Below, piece after piece: positions 16,034-24,430 of a DNA stretch of 42,270 nucleotides (the first letter of the stretch is position 1; every line of letters begins with the position of its first letter). This stretch comes from Candidatus Nezhaarchaeota archaeon (GTDB taxonomy: Archaea > Thermoproteota > Methanomethylicia > Nezhaarchaeales > B40-G2). The notes beneath the pieces were generated by a model. The model saw only the letters and a program-made list of their open reading frames with translations. It was not told where the DNA came from and ran no database searches. Position numbers and translations under genes: made by a program. The DNA is taken from the NCBI GenBank assembly GCA_026413605.1, contig JAOAKM010000007.1, forward strand, positions 1 through 42,270, written 5' to 3'.

Positions 16034-16041
16034 CTTAAAGT
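16034..16041 (+). promoter_or_regulatory. TATA-like element of purQ
   Basis: CTTAAAGT lies about 48 bases before the preferred purQ start GTG at 16085. It overlaps the earliest in-frame GTG (16031), which is therefore unlikely to be the true start. Predicted transcription start is near 16065, leaving a short leader with GGTGGG ahead of the GTG. Confidence 0.45.
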
Positions 16042-16084
16042 AAGTTTCTATGTACACCGCCAAGCCGTCGGCCCGGTGGGCTTA

Positions 16085-16897
16085 GTGAAGAGGGTCAAGG
16101 CCTGCATACTTAGGGTGGGGGGTACGAACTGCGACTCAGAGACTAAGGTGGCCTTGGAGGACGCTGGAGCCGAGGCTGTAATTATGCACATGAACAAGGT
16201 CGCTAAGGAGGAGTTGTGGAAGTACCACGTGCTAGTCATCCCTGGGGGCTTTTCGTACGGAGACTATGTGAGGGCGGGGGCTATATGGGCGAAGAGGCTG
16301 ATCGTGAAGATGGGCAGGGAGCTAGAGGAGTTTGTTGAAAGCGGCAGGCTCCTGCTAGGGATATGTAACGGCTTCCAAGTCCTCGTTGAGGCGGGCTTCC
16401 TGCCAGGCTTCGAGGGAAGAAGCGAGGTACCTCAGTCCTCTCTGGCAGTAAATGAGTCGGCCAGCTTCGAGTGTAGGTGGGTCTACTTAAGAAGCGTTAA
16501 TCGTGGACGCTGCGTTTTCACTAGGCTCATTAAGGAGGGGGCCGTGCTTAGGATGCCAGTAGCCCACATTGAAGGGCGCTTCATCCTCCCCAAGGAGAGG
16601 GAGCGCGATTACCTAGAGAAGATGGTGTCGAACGACCAGCTCGTCTTTCAGTACTGCGACGAGGAGGGTAATCCGGCCAACGGAAGGTACCCCCTCAACC
16701 CTAACGGCAGCTTCTTCGACATAGCTGGGATATGCAACCCTCAGGGGAACGTAATGGGGCTAATGCCCCACCCTGAGCGCGCCTACTTCGGCTGGCAGCT
16801 CCCCGACTGGACTAGGCTTAAGGAGCCCCCGAGGTACGGGGATGGAGCGCTAGTTTTCAAGTCCCTCGTTAAGTACGCTGAAAGCGAGCTAACCTAA
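16085..16897 (+). CDS. purQ: Phosphoribosylformylglycinamidine synthase subunit PurQ (glutaminase)
   Basis: Class I glutamine amidotransferase subunit that feeds ammonia to PurL. Counting from GTG 16085 (270 residues): the family N-terminus VKACILRVGGTNCDSET is at 4-20, the oxyanion region PGGFSYGDYVRAGA at 53-66, the nucleophile C94 in LLGICNGFQVL, and MPHPERA near the C-terminus carries the catalytic His and Glu. GTG 16085 is chosen because the family begins there, GGTGGG precedes it, and the longer frame from 16031 reads through a TATA-like box. It is separated from purS-purL by the UDG-like gene and antisense larC. Confidence 0.95.
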   Translation: MKRVKACILRVGGTNCDSETKVALEDAGAEAVIMHMNKVAKEELWKYHVLVIPGGFSYGDYVRAGAIWAKRLIVKMGRELEEFVESGRLLLGICNGFQVLVEAGFLPGFEGRSEVPQSSLAVNESASFECRWVYLRSVNRGRCVFTRLIKEGAVLRMPVAHIEGRFILPKERERDYLEKMVSNDQLVFQYCDEEGNPANGRYPLNPNGSFFDIAGICNPQGNVMGLMPHPERAYFGWQLPDWTRLKEPPRYGDGALVFKSLVKYAESELT

Positions 16898-16935
16898 AAG
16901 TAGGGCCCCTTAGAGCTTAGCTAGGCTGCTCGCCG

Positions 16936-17457
16936 ATGCACTACGTCGCCAGGGGCCTAAGGCTAAGGACGATAGTACTGCTCACGCTGCTCGCCTTAAT
17001 AGCCGTACTCGCAGTAGCTAGAGCCCCAGCGCACGCCGTCCTCTTAGGGGGCCTCCTCTTCATCCCCTTGGCGATCCTACACGAGCTTACGCACTACTTT
17101 ACGGCGAGGCGCTTCAATAAGAAGGCTAGGATTAGGCTCATGCTAAGATACGGCGCCCTGGTGCTCGACTACGATAAGCTCACTAGGAACCAGTGCGTCA
17201 CGGTCGGCTTAATGCCACTGCTCGTCATAGAGGCGCCCCTAGTAGCTACATGGCTACTGCTGAGCAGCTCGCTCCTCCTCGTGCTCGCCCTGCTACACGG
17301 CGCAGGCTCCATAGTGGACGTCGTCTACAGCCTAAGGCTGCTTACTGAGGCGAGCTCGAGGTCTACGGTGAGCGTGCTCTACGACGAGGGCGGCAGGGTC
17401 GCGGGGGCTGTTGTAGAGGACCCCTCGAAGCCCCTCACGATAGTCTACCTTACCTAG
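16936..17457 (+). CDS. Membrane HExxH protein, putative zinc metalloprotease (DUF3267-like)
   Basis: 173 residues with three or four hydrophobic segments (about 11-30, 33-48, 70-80 and 87-112). The zinc-binding-type motif HELTH is at 49-53, in ILHELTHYFTARRF at the end of a transmembrane helix, the usual layout of intramembrane or membrane-embedded zincin-like peptidases of the DUF3267 type. A third ligand cannot be assigned with confidence. The C-terminal 50 residues are soluble and look like a beta-rich tail. It follows purQ by 38 bp on the same strand and may be co-transcribed, though a functional link to purines is not evident. Confidence 0.65.
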   Translation: MHYVARGLRLRTIVLLTLLALIAVLAVARAPAHAVLLGGLLFIPLAILHELTHYFTARRFNKKARIRLMLRYGALVLDYDKLTRNQCVTVGLMPLLVIEAPLVATWLLLSSSLLLVLALLHGAGSIVDVVYSLRLLTEASSRSTVSVLYDEGGRVAGAVVEDPSKPLTIVYLT

Positions 17458-17512
17458 CGCCGCGCCCCATTAACCCTTAAGACCTTCAGGCGCGAAGGTA
17501 CCTGGGGCAGGC

Positions 17513-18517
17513 TTGACCCCCCAAACTTTGCTACTAACCTACCGAGAGGTCCTGCCCCTAATAGAGATGAGGGAGGCCATCGAGAAGGTCGAGGAGGCCT
17601 TTAAGCTTAAGGCGCTGGGCAAGGTGAGGATGCCCCCGAAGCTCTACGTAGACCTGCCTGAGCACGGGGGAGACGTCAGGTCTATGCCAGTCTACGTGGA
17701 GGACTGGGGGCTCGTGTGCGTAAAGGTGGTTAACTCGCATCCACGAAACCCGAGCGAGCGTGGGATCAGGGCCGTCATGGCCATAATAGAGCTCCTAGAC
17801 CCTTCTACGGGCAGGCCCTTGGCAATAATGGATGGAACCCTACTTACAGACCTTAGGACTGGAGCTGCAGGGGCTGTAGCTGCTAAGTACTTAGCTAAGC
17901 CGAGCGTTGAGAGGGTCGGCTTCATAGGGGCCGGCCGCCAAGCCTACTCTCAGCTCGAAGCCCTCTTCTCTACCTACGGCCCCTCAATCAAGGAGGTGCG
18001 AGCCTTCGACGTAGCTAGGCCTAGGGCCCTAGAGTTCGTCAACGCGGCCCGTGGGAAGTATGGCTTAGAGGCAAGGGCCGTAGAGGACCCTAGGGAGGCC
18101 GTGGCCAGCATGGACATAGTCGTTACGGCCACTCCTTCAAGGCGCCCCGTGGTCATGAGCGACTGGGTGTCGCCCGGCACTCACTTTAACTGCATCGGCG
18201 CTGACGCCCCTGGGAAGCAAGAGCTAGATCCTAGAATCCTGCTTAGGGCTAAGCTAGTCGTAGACGATGTGGAGCAGGCCGTCCACGGTGGAGAGCCGAA
18301 CGTCCCAATAGCTCAGGGGGTGCTTAAGAGAGAGCATATCTACGCTGAGCTCGGGGAGGTCGTGGCTGGCCTCAAGCCCGGCAGGGTGGGGAGGGACGAA
18401 GTAACAGTGTTTAGCTCCACTGGGCTGGCGGTCCAAGACCTAGCAGTAGCTAAGCTAGTTTACGAGAAGGCTCTGAGGGCCGGCGTAGGCTCGCTCATAG
18501 ACCTCGTCCCTCCCTAA
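17513..18517 (+). CDS. Ornithine cyclodeaminase / mu-crystallin family NAD(P)-dependent dehydrogenase
   Basis: 334 residues, the typical length. Substrate-domain landmarks are MPPKLYVDLPEHGGDVRSMPVY and VCVKVVNSHPRNPSERG. The Rossmann part has RVGFIGAGRQAYSQLEAL (about 140-157) and DIVVTATPSRRPVV, followed by GTHFNCIGADAPGKQELD. Characterised members include ornithine cyclodeaminase and, in archaea, an alanine dehydrogenase; the sequence alone does not separate these. The start is a TTG after GGGGCAGGC. The 3' end overlaps the convergent DUF1152 gene by 23 bp. Confidence 0.88.
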   Translation: MTPQTLLLTYREVLPLIEMREAIEKVEEAFKLKALGKVRMPPKLYVDLPEHGGDVRSMPVYVEDWGLVCVKVVNSHPRNPSERGIRAVMAIIELLDPSTGRPLAIMDGTLLTDLRTGAAGAVAAKYLAKPSVERVGFIGAGRQAYSQLEALFSTYGPSIKEVRAFDVARPRALEFVNAARGKYGLEARAVEDPREAVASMDIVVTATPSRRPVVMSDWVSPGTHFNCIGADAPGKQELDPRILLRAKLVVDDVEQAVHGGEPNVPIAQGVLKREHIYAELGEVVAGLKPGRVGRDEVTVFSSTGLAVQDLAVAKLVYEKALRAGVGSLIDLVPP

Positions 18518-19520
18518 TCCTCCTAGCCCCCTCCCTCTTCAGCGTCAGCACGTCCCTACTAGTCACTCTGCCCCTCTCCTTCAGCAGCCTGTACAGGTCC
18601 CTCTCTAAGTCTAGCTCAGTATAGATGCCTAGCTCGTGGAGCTTACTATTAGCCTCCTCTAAGCTAGCTGTCGAAGCCAGGGCCTTCACCATAGGCGAGA
18701 GCTTAGCTAGGCCGGCCGGGTCTACGAAGAAGGTTAGCGAGCTAATTATGGATAGCCTAGCCTTCCTCGTGGCCCTCCTTAAGGCCCTAACTCTCCCCTC
18801 CCCCCTAAAGGCGGCTAAGGTCAGGGCGCTAGCCTCCGTCACTACCCTGTCTACGGCCTCCTGGAGCCTCGAGGCCCCCTCCCTACCCATCCCCAGGGCG
18901 CCTAGGTAGGCCCCGTGCGAAGCGACTTCGCCAAGCCTCTGGATGAGGTAGTCTAATGAGAGCTCCCCGTCCACCCCCAGCCCGTGGATCGCTATTATCG
19001 AGCGTACCCCTCGCTCCTCTAGCCTAGTTAAGCAAGCCAGCATGACTTGGTCGGCTAGCGGGCTCCACAAGTCTTCCTCGAGCCCCTTGGCCAGCACGTC
19101 CCCCCCTACGTCTACGCCGATCACTGCGCTTACCTCCGCCTCGTTAGCTAAGCGTTCCAGCTCCCTCGCCAGCTCCACTGGCCCTAGCCATAGGTCTAGG
19201 GCGAGCCCCCTCCCATTAGCGAGCCCGGCCGCCTTGGCTAACTGAGGCCTCACCACCCTCCCCTCTCTGTAAGCCGCGGTCTTCGGCGAGGCCCAGCCTA
19301 GCCCACGGTCGAGGGGCTCCAGGGGGCTTAGCTCACGTAGCGCTATAGGCCCGGGGACTGGGTCTACTGGAAAGCGCTCCCATACTACGCCCCCTATAGT
19401 CGGCTTGGCTCTAAGCATCTTCAGCCAAGAGTATACTAAGTAGGCAGAGGCTACGTCCCCTCCGCCGCCTATGCCTAGAACTAGTACTCGCTGGCGCCTG
19501 AGCTTACGTAGCTCCTCCAA
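18495..19520 (-). CDS. DUF1152 family protein
   Basis: 341 residues of unknown function. The N-terminus RVLVLGIGGGGDVASAYLVY (about 12-31) is the glycine-rich signature of DUF1152, resembling a nucleotide-binding loop; later conserved-looking stretches are AVIGVDVGGDVLAKGLEEDLWSPLADQ and IHGLGVDGELSLDYL. No membrane segments or signal peptide. It ends overlapping the dehydrogenase gene tail-to-tail and starts 15 bp after the Tes-like stop, so it is probably co-transcribed with the radical SAM gene. Confidence 0.75.
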   Translation of the reverse strand: MEELRKLRRQRVLVLGIGGGGDVASAYLVYSWLKMLRAKPTIGGVVWERFPVDPVPGPIALRELSPLEPLDRGLGWASPKTAAYREGRVVRPQLAKAAGLANGRGLALDLWLGPVELARELERLANEAEVSAVIGVDVGGDVLAKGLEEDLWSPLADQVMLACLTRLEERGVRSIIAIHGLGVDGELSLDYLIQRLGEVASHGAYLGALGMGREGASRLQEAVDRVVTEASALTLAAFRGEGRVRALRRATRKARLSIISSLTFFVDPAGLAKLSPMVKALASTASLEEANSKLHELGIYTELDLERDLYRLLKERGRVTSRDVLTLKREGARRIREGRGL

Positions 19521-19534
19521 GGCCTCTTAGACAC

Positions 19535-21034
19535 CTAGAAGTGCTTCAGCCCCTTCTTCCTAGCCTCCTCCATGCGCCTATTGAACTCCTCCCAGGTCAT
19601 TGCGAAGGCCTTCTCTATGAGCGGCCTGTGGATTGCGTTCATGCTGCAGAACGGTATTATCCTGCCGTCGGGGATGCCGTAGTGAATGACGCAGCGCTGA
19701 AGCCTCTCCATATCGAAGTTGTAGGCGTCCATGAAGTGCATCGAGGCTAGCAGTATGGACTTAAAGTGGAACTCCCTCAAGGCTTCGTAGGTGCCCGTCC
19801 TCAGGATGGGCCAGACTAGCTTACGTAGTAGCTTCCACTTCACGTAGCGTAGCGCTGAGAGCATCTTTAGCCTAGCCCTCCACTTGCGCCCCTCCTTAGC
19901 CAACTTCCAAGCCTCCTCCATCCTCTCCATGAACCCCTCGACGTCCGCCCTCCTAGTTATTGGGACTACTTCGTCGCCCTCGATGAAGAGATAGGTAGCC
20001 ATTCCACAGTGCGGGTGGGCGGTGAACTCAGCCCCGTAGCGATGGCTCCTGAGGGCGCCTACGGCCCTCGGTATGGGCACGACGAAGGGCACGGGGTACC
20101 AGTCGCTCTGCTTGACTTGCCCACCCGTCTGCTCTTCAGCCAGCCTCATTAGATCCGGTATGGTTATCCTCACCTGCTCTAACTGCTGCCTATCTATCCT
20201 CCCGCAGATAGATACCGGCTGGAAGTTGACGCACCTAACTACGTCTGCGTTCTTAGCCGCGAACTTGACGATGTCCCCCACCTGGTGGTCGTTAACCCCC
20301 CTGATTAGCGTAGGGACTAGGACGACTGCGTCGAAGCCTATCCTACGGCAGTTCTCAATAACCTTCTTCTTAACCTCTAGCAGATCCAGCCCCCTCGTCT
20401 TTAAGTACACGTCGCTAGTCACTCCGTCGAACTGAAGGTATATGGCGTTAGCGCCAGCCTCCACTAGCTCCCTACAGTAGTCTACGTCGGCTAGCCTAAT
20501 CCCGTTGGTGTTGACCTCTATGTGGTGGAAGCCCGCCTTGTCAGCGTACTCTACTAGCTCTGGAAGGTCTTCGCGCACCGTGGGCTCCCCGCCGCTAAAC
20601 TGTAGCCCTGGCGGCTTAGCCGGCTCGTTGGACCTGAAGTTGTCTATGATCTGCCTCACTTCTTCAGTCGAGGGCTCGTATACGTAGCCAGCTGCGCCTG
20701 CGTTAGCGAAGCAGACGGGGCACCTTAAGTTACAGCGGTTAGTGACGTCTATAATGGCTAGCACAGTGAACGACTTGTGCTCGCTACAAATGCCGCAGTC
20801 GAAGGGGCAGCCTTTCTCGCGCCTCGTCCGCGGGTTAGCTAGGCCATCGCCTATGTGCTCAAACTTTAGCGCTCTCTCGTACTGCTCATAGCTCGACCAA
20901 TATACATCCCTAAAGCTACCGTGCTCAGGGCACCTCTTAGAGATGTAGACTGCTCCGCCCTCTTCATAGACCTCGGCCTCCAGGGTCCTTAAGCACTCTG
21001 GACACAGGCTCCTAGTATACTTGAGGTGCTTCAA
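19535..21034 (-). CDS. Radical SAM enzyme, tetraether lipid synthase (Tes)-like
   Basis: 499 residues. The radical SAM cluster motif is C101-x3-C105-x2-C108 (CNLRCPVCFA). Extra cysteines fit the MJ0619/Tes family: C11 and C14 with C35 (CPEC...CPEH, a possible rubredoxin-like iron site) and C76, C80 and C83 (GCPFDCGICSEHKS). SGGEPTVREDLPEL supplies the GGE-type SAM site. Characterised Tes joins two archaeol chains into caldarchaeol, with additional iron-sulfur clusters. Family members differ in substrate, so 'tetraether synthase' is an inference. The TTG start, shortly after a TATA-like GCTATATCC, gives a leaderless or near-leaderless message. Confidence 0.85.
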   Translation of the reverse strand: MKHLKYTRSLCPECLRTLEAEVYEEGGAVYISKRCPEHGSFRDVYWSSYEQYERALKFEHIGDGLANPRTRREKGCPFDCGICSEHKSFTVLAIIDVTNRCNLRCPVCFANAGAAGYVYEPSTEEVRQIIDNFRSNEPAKPPGLQFSGGEPTVREDLPELVEYADKAGFHHIEVNTNGIRLADVDYCRELVEAGANAIYLQFDGVTSDVYLKTRGLDLLEVKKKVIENCRRIGFDAVVLVPTLIRGVNDHQVGDIVKFAAKNADVVRCVNFQPVSICGRIDRQQLEQVRITIPDLMRLAEEQTGGQVKQSDWYPVPFVVPIPRAVGALRSHRYGAEFTAHPHCGMATYLFIEGDEVVPITRRADVEGFMERMEEAWKLAKEGRKWRARLKMLSALRYVKWKLLRKLVWPILRTGTYEALREFHFKSILLASMHFMDAYNFDMERLQRCVIHYGIPDGRIIPFCSMNAIHRPLIEKAFAMTWEEFNRRMEEARKKGLKHF

Positions 21035-21051
21035 TAAGCCCCCCGAGCGAG

Positions 21052-21060
21052 GGATATAGC
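21052..21060 (-). promoter_or_regulatory. TATA-like element of the Tes-like gene
   Basis: On the minus strand GCTATATCC is centred about 22-25 bases before the TTG at 21034, consistent with a leaderless start. Confidence 0.4.
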
Positions 21061-21112
21061 TTACTTCCTCCTTAAAGCAGTTTCTTCAGCCGCCGTCGTT
21101 AAGGCGCTGAGG

Positions 21113-21119
21113 CTATAAG
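21113..21119 (+). promoter_or_regulatory. TATA-like element of the DUF22-like gene
   Basis: CTATAAG is centred about 36 bases before the ATG at 21152, giving a predicted leader of about ten bases. The upstream in-frame stop TAA lies inside this element, so no longer start is possible. Confidence 0.45.
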
Positions 21120-21151
21120 GGGTAGCCGCTAAGTCTCTACCGGCGTCCCCT

Positions 21152-21592
21152 ATGAGCATGAACGTCAGGTACCTGTCGAAGTCCGGCGTGGAGAGGAGCG
21201 TTAGGGCGCCTATCGAGCCGTACGAGTACATCTTAAGCACTAGGGGTAGGTGGGAGGTAATAATAGCTGATGAAGAGAAGGAGGTTAAGGCCGGGCTGTG
21301 CCAATTAGTCAAGATAAGGCCCATCGAGCTATACCCAGAGGAGATAGCGCTTCCGTGCCCAATTAATAGGCACGTGCTAGGATCCGTGGTATCTGTTGGG
21401 AGAGGGCTCGGTAGGCTTCAGCGGGTGGAGGAGCGTAGGAGGTTTGACGTGGCCGTCTTCGCGGCCATTAGGGACGGCACCATCTACCCAAGCGACCACC
21501 TAGGGGTCTTAAACATCTTCCCCCAAGCCACCCTCATAACCCGCGTAGCGCCCCCGCCTGGCTTTAGGGCTCCACCGCCACCCTACCGCTAG
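21152..21592 (+). CDS. Small conserved archaeal protein, DUF22-like
   Basis: 146 residues, no transmembrane segment. The pattern (a beta-rich N-terminus, GRWEVIIADEEKEVKAG, then VKIRPIELYPEEIALPCPINRHVLGSVVSVGRG) resembles archaeal DUF22 proteins, which lack a known function. This is from memory of the family, not a search. The C-terminus is proline-rich (APPPGFRAPPPPYR). Two candidate ATGs (21152 and 21158) exist; the first is used. It is divergent from the Tes-like gene across 117 bp and convergent with the next gene. Confidence 0.55.
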   Translation: MSMNVRYLSKSGVERSVRAPIEPYEYILSTRGRWEVIIADEEKEVKAGLCQLVKIRPIELYPEEIALPCPINRHVLGSVVSVGRGLGRLQRVEERRRFDVAVFAAIRDGTIYPSDHLGVLNIFPQATLITRVAPPPGFRAPPPPYR

Positions 21593-21597
21593 GCGCC

Positions 21598-22137
21598 TTA
21601 AGACGCGGCCGTGGAGAGGTAGCTGCCGTGGACCCTCTGCTCCCTGAACACTGAGCCTATTTTTGAGGCATTAGCTACCCCGGGCGTCGGCTTAAGCTCG
21701 TCGAGGAGCCTTCCGTACTTAGACCTAAGCTTCACAAGCTCCTTGACGCTATCCTTCGTCAACGCCCAGACGTGCCCATTAACCTCAGGGGACTCCTTTA
21801 TTAACCTCAGGACCTCCCTGCTCCTCTTGCCGTTAGCTATGTAGAAGCCCTTAGCCCCCCAGAGCTCGTACGCACGCTTGAGCGAAGCAAAGGCCTTCGA
21901 CGCCCTCACCCCACCTATTATGAATACGTGGGTAAGCCTCCCAGTGGCCTCCTCCTTCCAAGCTAGGTCGAACTTGAGCCCTCCTCGCTCCACTCTCTCG
22001 AGCGCTACTAGCCCTTGCTCTTCACCAAGCCTCCTGAGCACCTTCCTAAGCCTACGCTCCGAGGCCCTCTTGGCTATAGCTAGGCTAGCTATAGCTGAGG
22101 AGGCAGCTAGGAGGGTGAGCGTAGACTCGAGAAGCAC
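21598..22137 (-). CDS. Hypothetical protein with N-terminal membrane anchor
   Basis: 179 residues beginning with GTG. Residues 3-22 (LESTLTLLAASSAIASLAIA) form one hydrophobic segment followed by an Arg/Lys-rich stretch, so the rest is probably cytoplasmic. The soluble part alternates strands and helices (GGLKFDLAWKEEATGRLTHVFIIGG, AYELWGAKGFYIANGKRS), vaguely like a PD-(D/E)XK or Rossmann-type core, but I see no complete catalytic motif. I do not recognise a family. It ends five bases from the stop of the convergent DUF22-like gene. Confidence 0.6.
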   Translation of the reverse strand: MLLESTLTLLAASSAIASLAIAKRASERRLRKVLRRLGEEQGLVALERVERGGLKFDLAWKEEATGRLTHVFIIGGVRASKAFASLKRAYELWGAKGFYIANGKRSREVLRLIKESPEVNGHVWALTKDSVKELVKLRSKYGRLLDELKPTPGVANASKIGSVFREQRVHGSYLSTAAS

Positions 22138-22262
22138 CCCGACTCCCTGCAGGGCGTCGAAGGGCTACGGCTTTACGCTTAGCACTCCCTAGAGGACCTC
22201 GAGGTATATGTGTAGAGAAGCCGCGGAAGGGGGTGAGGCTACCTGTCTTTAGTCGCTTGTTT

Positions 22263-22269
22263 AAAAAAA
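22263..22269 (-). terminator. T-rich transcript end after the nucleotidyltransferase operon
   Basis: On the minus strand a run of seven T residues lies about 33 bases after the stop at 22302. Oligo-T runs are the usual archaeal termination signal. Confidence 0.45.
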
Positions 22270-22301
22270 TTCCCTTAACCTCCCCCTAGGAATTAGCTCG
22301 C

Positions 22302-23342
22302 CTACCTTAACACTGGCTTAAGGTAGTCCATCCCCCTAGCCTCAGGGCTCCCTATTAAGACCCTTAAGTACCTACCACGCTCTCTGTCCACTACTTCCTC
22401 TAGCTTACCCCTAGCCCTCAGCCTCTCTCCTACGTGGACTAGGTCTATGTGCAGCCCCTCGTAGCTAATTACCTCCTCAACCCCCCTGGCCTCCATCCCC
22501 CCCTTCAAGACCCTCACGTCACCCACCCTGTAGACCGCCGGCATGAAGAGCGCCTCCCCATCATCCACTACTAGCGCCTCGACTTCAACTAGGCCTAGGC
22601 CCCTACACTTAAAGTCGCGTATGCTCCCCCTAACTTCCTCCTCCACCTTGACCGGGTGGATGGAGAAGTCCCTCCCCTTAAACACCCCTCTATTCCACCT
22701 CCTCCTAGTTACCTCCAGGGCCTCGTCCCTAGATAAGTGGAAGACCCTCACCCTACGCTCAACTAGCTCCTCTAGCTTAGCCCCCTCAACCCTCCCCAAG
22801 ACCCCCTCCTCCCTTAGCTCCTCGATGGCCTCCCTTACCCTTAGAGCGGCCCCCCTCCCATAGACCACCAGGTCTATGTCCGAGAACTCTACTCTATGCA
22901 CGTCTATGAGTATTGATCCAGTGACCCCGAGGGCCGAGGTGGGCACCTTCGACTCCCTCGAAATTAACTTAGCTAGCTCTCCGGCTAATTCTTCTAGCTG
23001 ATCCTTCGGGGACCTGAGGATTTCCTGAAGCCTCTCCTCTGGCTTGAAGTGCCTCTTAACGTAAGCCAGGGGGACTGCCGACATCTTTATTCCTAGCTCC
23101 TCTACGAAGTGCACGTAGTGAGGGTAGCTCCTCTCTAGGAAGTCTAGCGTATTGAGTAGGGAGGGCACGTCGTAGTAGGGCATCATCCTACTGTAGCGCC
23201 CCTCCCTCCCCCACCTCCCGCTAGGGCTGGGGGCGTACTTTAAGTAGGCTATCACCTTGTCCTCTAGGTGGAGGTTTGAGACCACTGTGAACATTAGCCC
23301 CTCCACGGTCTCGACGTAGTCGCGGTCCCTAAACTTCCTCAC
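22302..23342 (-). CDS. Predicted nucleotidyltransferase, tandem paralogue 1 (COG1665-like)
   Basis: 346 residues. The nucleotidyltransferase-fold signature is G142-S143 followed by D155-I-D157 (GVTGSILIDVHRVEFSDIDLVVYG). The N-terminal domain (1-130) has the phrase VETVEGLMFTVVSN and KYAPSPSGRWGREGRYSRM, shared almost motif-for-motif with the next gene; the C-terminus is a beta-rich domain (VEALVVDDGEALFMPAVYRV...). The two proteins are clear paralogues in tandem. Predicted metal-dependent nucleotidyl or related phosphoryl transfer; the substrate is unknown. Last gene of a four-gene operon with DUF447 and a CitG homologue. The start is GTG. Confidence 0.8.
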   Translation of the reverse strand: MRKFRDRDYVETVEGLMFTVVSNLHLEDKVIAYLKYAPSPSGRWGREGRYSRMMPYYDVPSLLNTLDFLERSYPHYVHFVEELGIKMSAVPLAYVKRHFKPEERLQEILRSPKDQLEELAGELAKLISRESKVPTSALGVTGSILIDVHRVEFSDIDLVVYGRGAALRVREAIEELREEGVLGRVEGAKLEELVERRVRVFHLSRDEALEVTRRRWNRGVFKGRDFSIHPVKVEEEVRGSIRDFKCRGLGLVEVEALVVDDGEALFMPAVYRVGDVRVLKGGMEARGVEEVISYEGLHIDLVHVGERLRARGKLEEVVDRERGRYLRVLIGSPEARGMDYLKPVLR

Positions 23343-23402
23343 CTAGCTCACCGACCAGTAGGCTGCTATGCTGCTGAGCGCCCATCCTTAAAGAGGTAGC
23401 TG

Positions 23403-24428
23403 CTAGTCGAGGGAGATAAGGTAGTCGTCCGGGCCCCCTCCAAGGAGCAACCTGTAGCGCACCTCCCCCGACCTGCTCACCACCATCTCTAGCTTCCCCC
23501 TGGCGGCTATCAACGAGCCCTCGCCCGCTTGGTCGCAAAACCTCCCTCTAAACGAGACTACTTCGACCACCTCCTCAGCCTCCCTCCTGCCCACAGCCTT
23601 AACCCCGCTTACGCGGTAGGTGCACGGGGTGTACATAGCGTCGCTGGCGTCTACTACTTTCGCAACTACTTCAGCTGTCCCTAGGGCCTTGTACCTATAG
23701 TCTCCGTAGCGCTCCTCCACCTCTCCGCGCTCCTTAACGAACCTCACGAAGAACTCCCTCCCCCTAAACCTCCCCTGGTACACCTTCCTACGCTCCTGTT
23801 CTACGTACTTCTCGAGGGGCACCTTAGCCTCCCTAGCCGCGTAGAGCCTCTTAACGTCCTCTACGCTAAGCCTCTCAAGACCCCCTTCCTCCATCAACCT
23901 GCCCAAGGCCTCGTGCACCCTTACGCAGCTGCGCTTACCGTAGACCACTACGTCTATGTCCGAGGCCTCGGTAAACAGGCCCACCAGGATCGACCCCGAG
24001 ATCCCTAAGCTGCTCAGGGGCACGTTGGCCTCGCGGCTGAGGAGCTCCACGAAGTCTAAGGCCTCCCTCTCTAGCAGTGTTAGCTCGCTACGCGACGCAG
24101 CCATCTTTACGACCGCCTCCCTAGGGCTGTACACCCTAGATATCTTGTGGAGGGGGACGCCTTGAACCTCTTCATCAAACACCTCGTCGAAGAATACGTA
24201 CTGAGGGTACCTCTGCCTTAAGACGCTGAACTGCTCATCGAAGCTGTAGAGCCTAGAGTACCTCCTACCCCCCCTTACCCTCTCCCCGCTCGGGGACGGT
24301 AGGTACCTTAAGAAGGCTATGACGGCGCCCGGCGGGTGGACGTGCCCCTTGACCGTGAAGATTAGCCCCTCGGCCGTCTCGACGTAGTACCCCTCGATGG
24401 GACGCTCGAGGGCTATGGAGGAGCTCAC
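23403..24428 (-). CDS. Predicted nucleotidyltransferase, tandem paralogue 2 (COG1665-like)
   Basis: 341 residues with the same architecture as its neighbour: N-terminal VETAEGLIFTVKGHVHPPGAVIAFLRYLPSPSG, then the nucleotidyltransferase motif G145-S146 with D157-I-D159 (GISGSILVGLFTEASDIDVVVYG), then a beta-rich C-terminal domain with MYTPCTYRVSGV. Both copies keep the GS and DxD residues, so both are probably active and divergence of substrate or division of labour is likely. The GTG start is two bases past the stop of the CitG-like gene. Confidence 0.8.
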   Translation of the reverse strand: MSSSIALERPIEGYYVETAEGLIFTVKGHVHPPGAVIAFLRYLPSPSGERVRGGRRYSRLYSFDEQFSVLRQRYPQYVFFDEVFDEEVQGVPLHKISRVYSPREAVVKMAASRSELTLLEREALDFVELLSREANVPLSSLGISGSILVGLFTEASDIDVVVYGKRSCVRVHEALGRLMEEGGLERLSVEDVKRLYAAREAKVPLEKYVEQERRKVYQGRFRGREFFVRFVKERGEVEERYGDYRYKALGTAEVVAKVVDASDAMYTPCTYRVSGVKAVGRREAEEVVEVVSFRGRFCDQAGEGSLIAARGKLEMVVSRSGEVRYRLLLGGGPDDYLISLD

Positions 24429-24430
24429 GA

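Noticed and set aside
19535-21034. Annotation of the radical SAM protein as MoaA or a heme-synthesis AhbC/D type
   Set aside because: The N-terminal CPEC...CPEH and GCPFDCGIC cysteine groups match the MJ0619/Tes type, and no molybdenum or heme genes are nearby.
21061-21324. Minus-strand 87-codon frame across the Tes/DUF22-like promoter region
   Set aside because: It overlaps the DUF22-like gene antisense, covers its promoter, and shows no domain.
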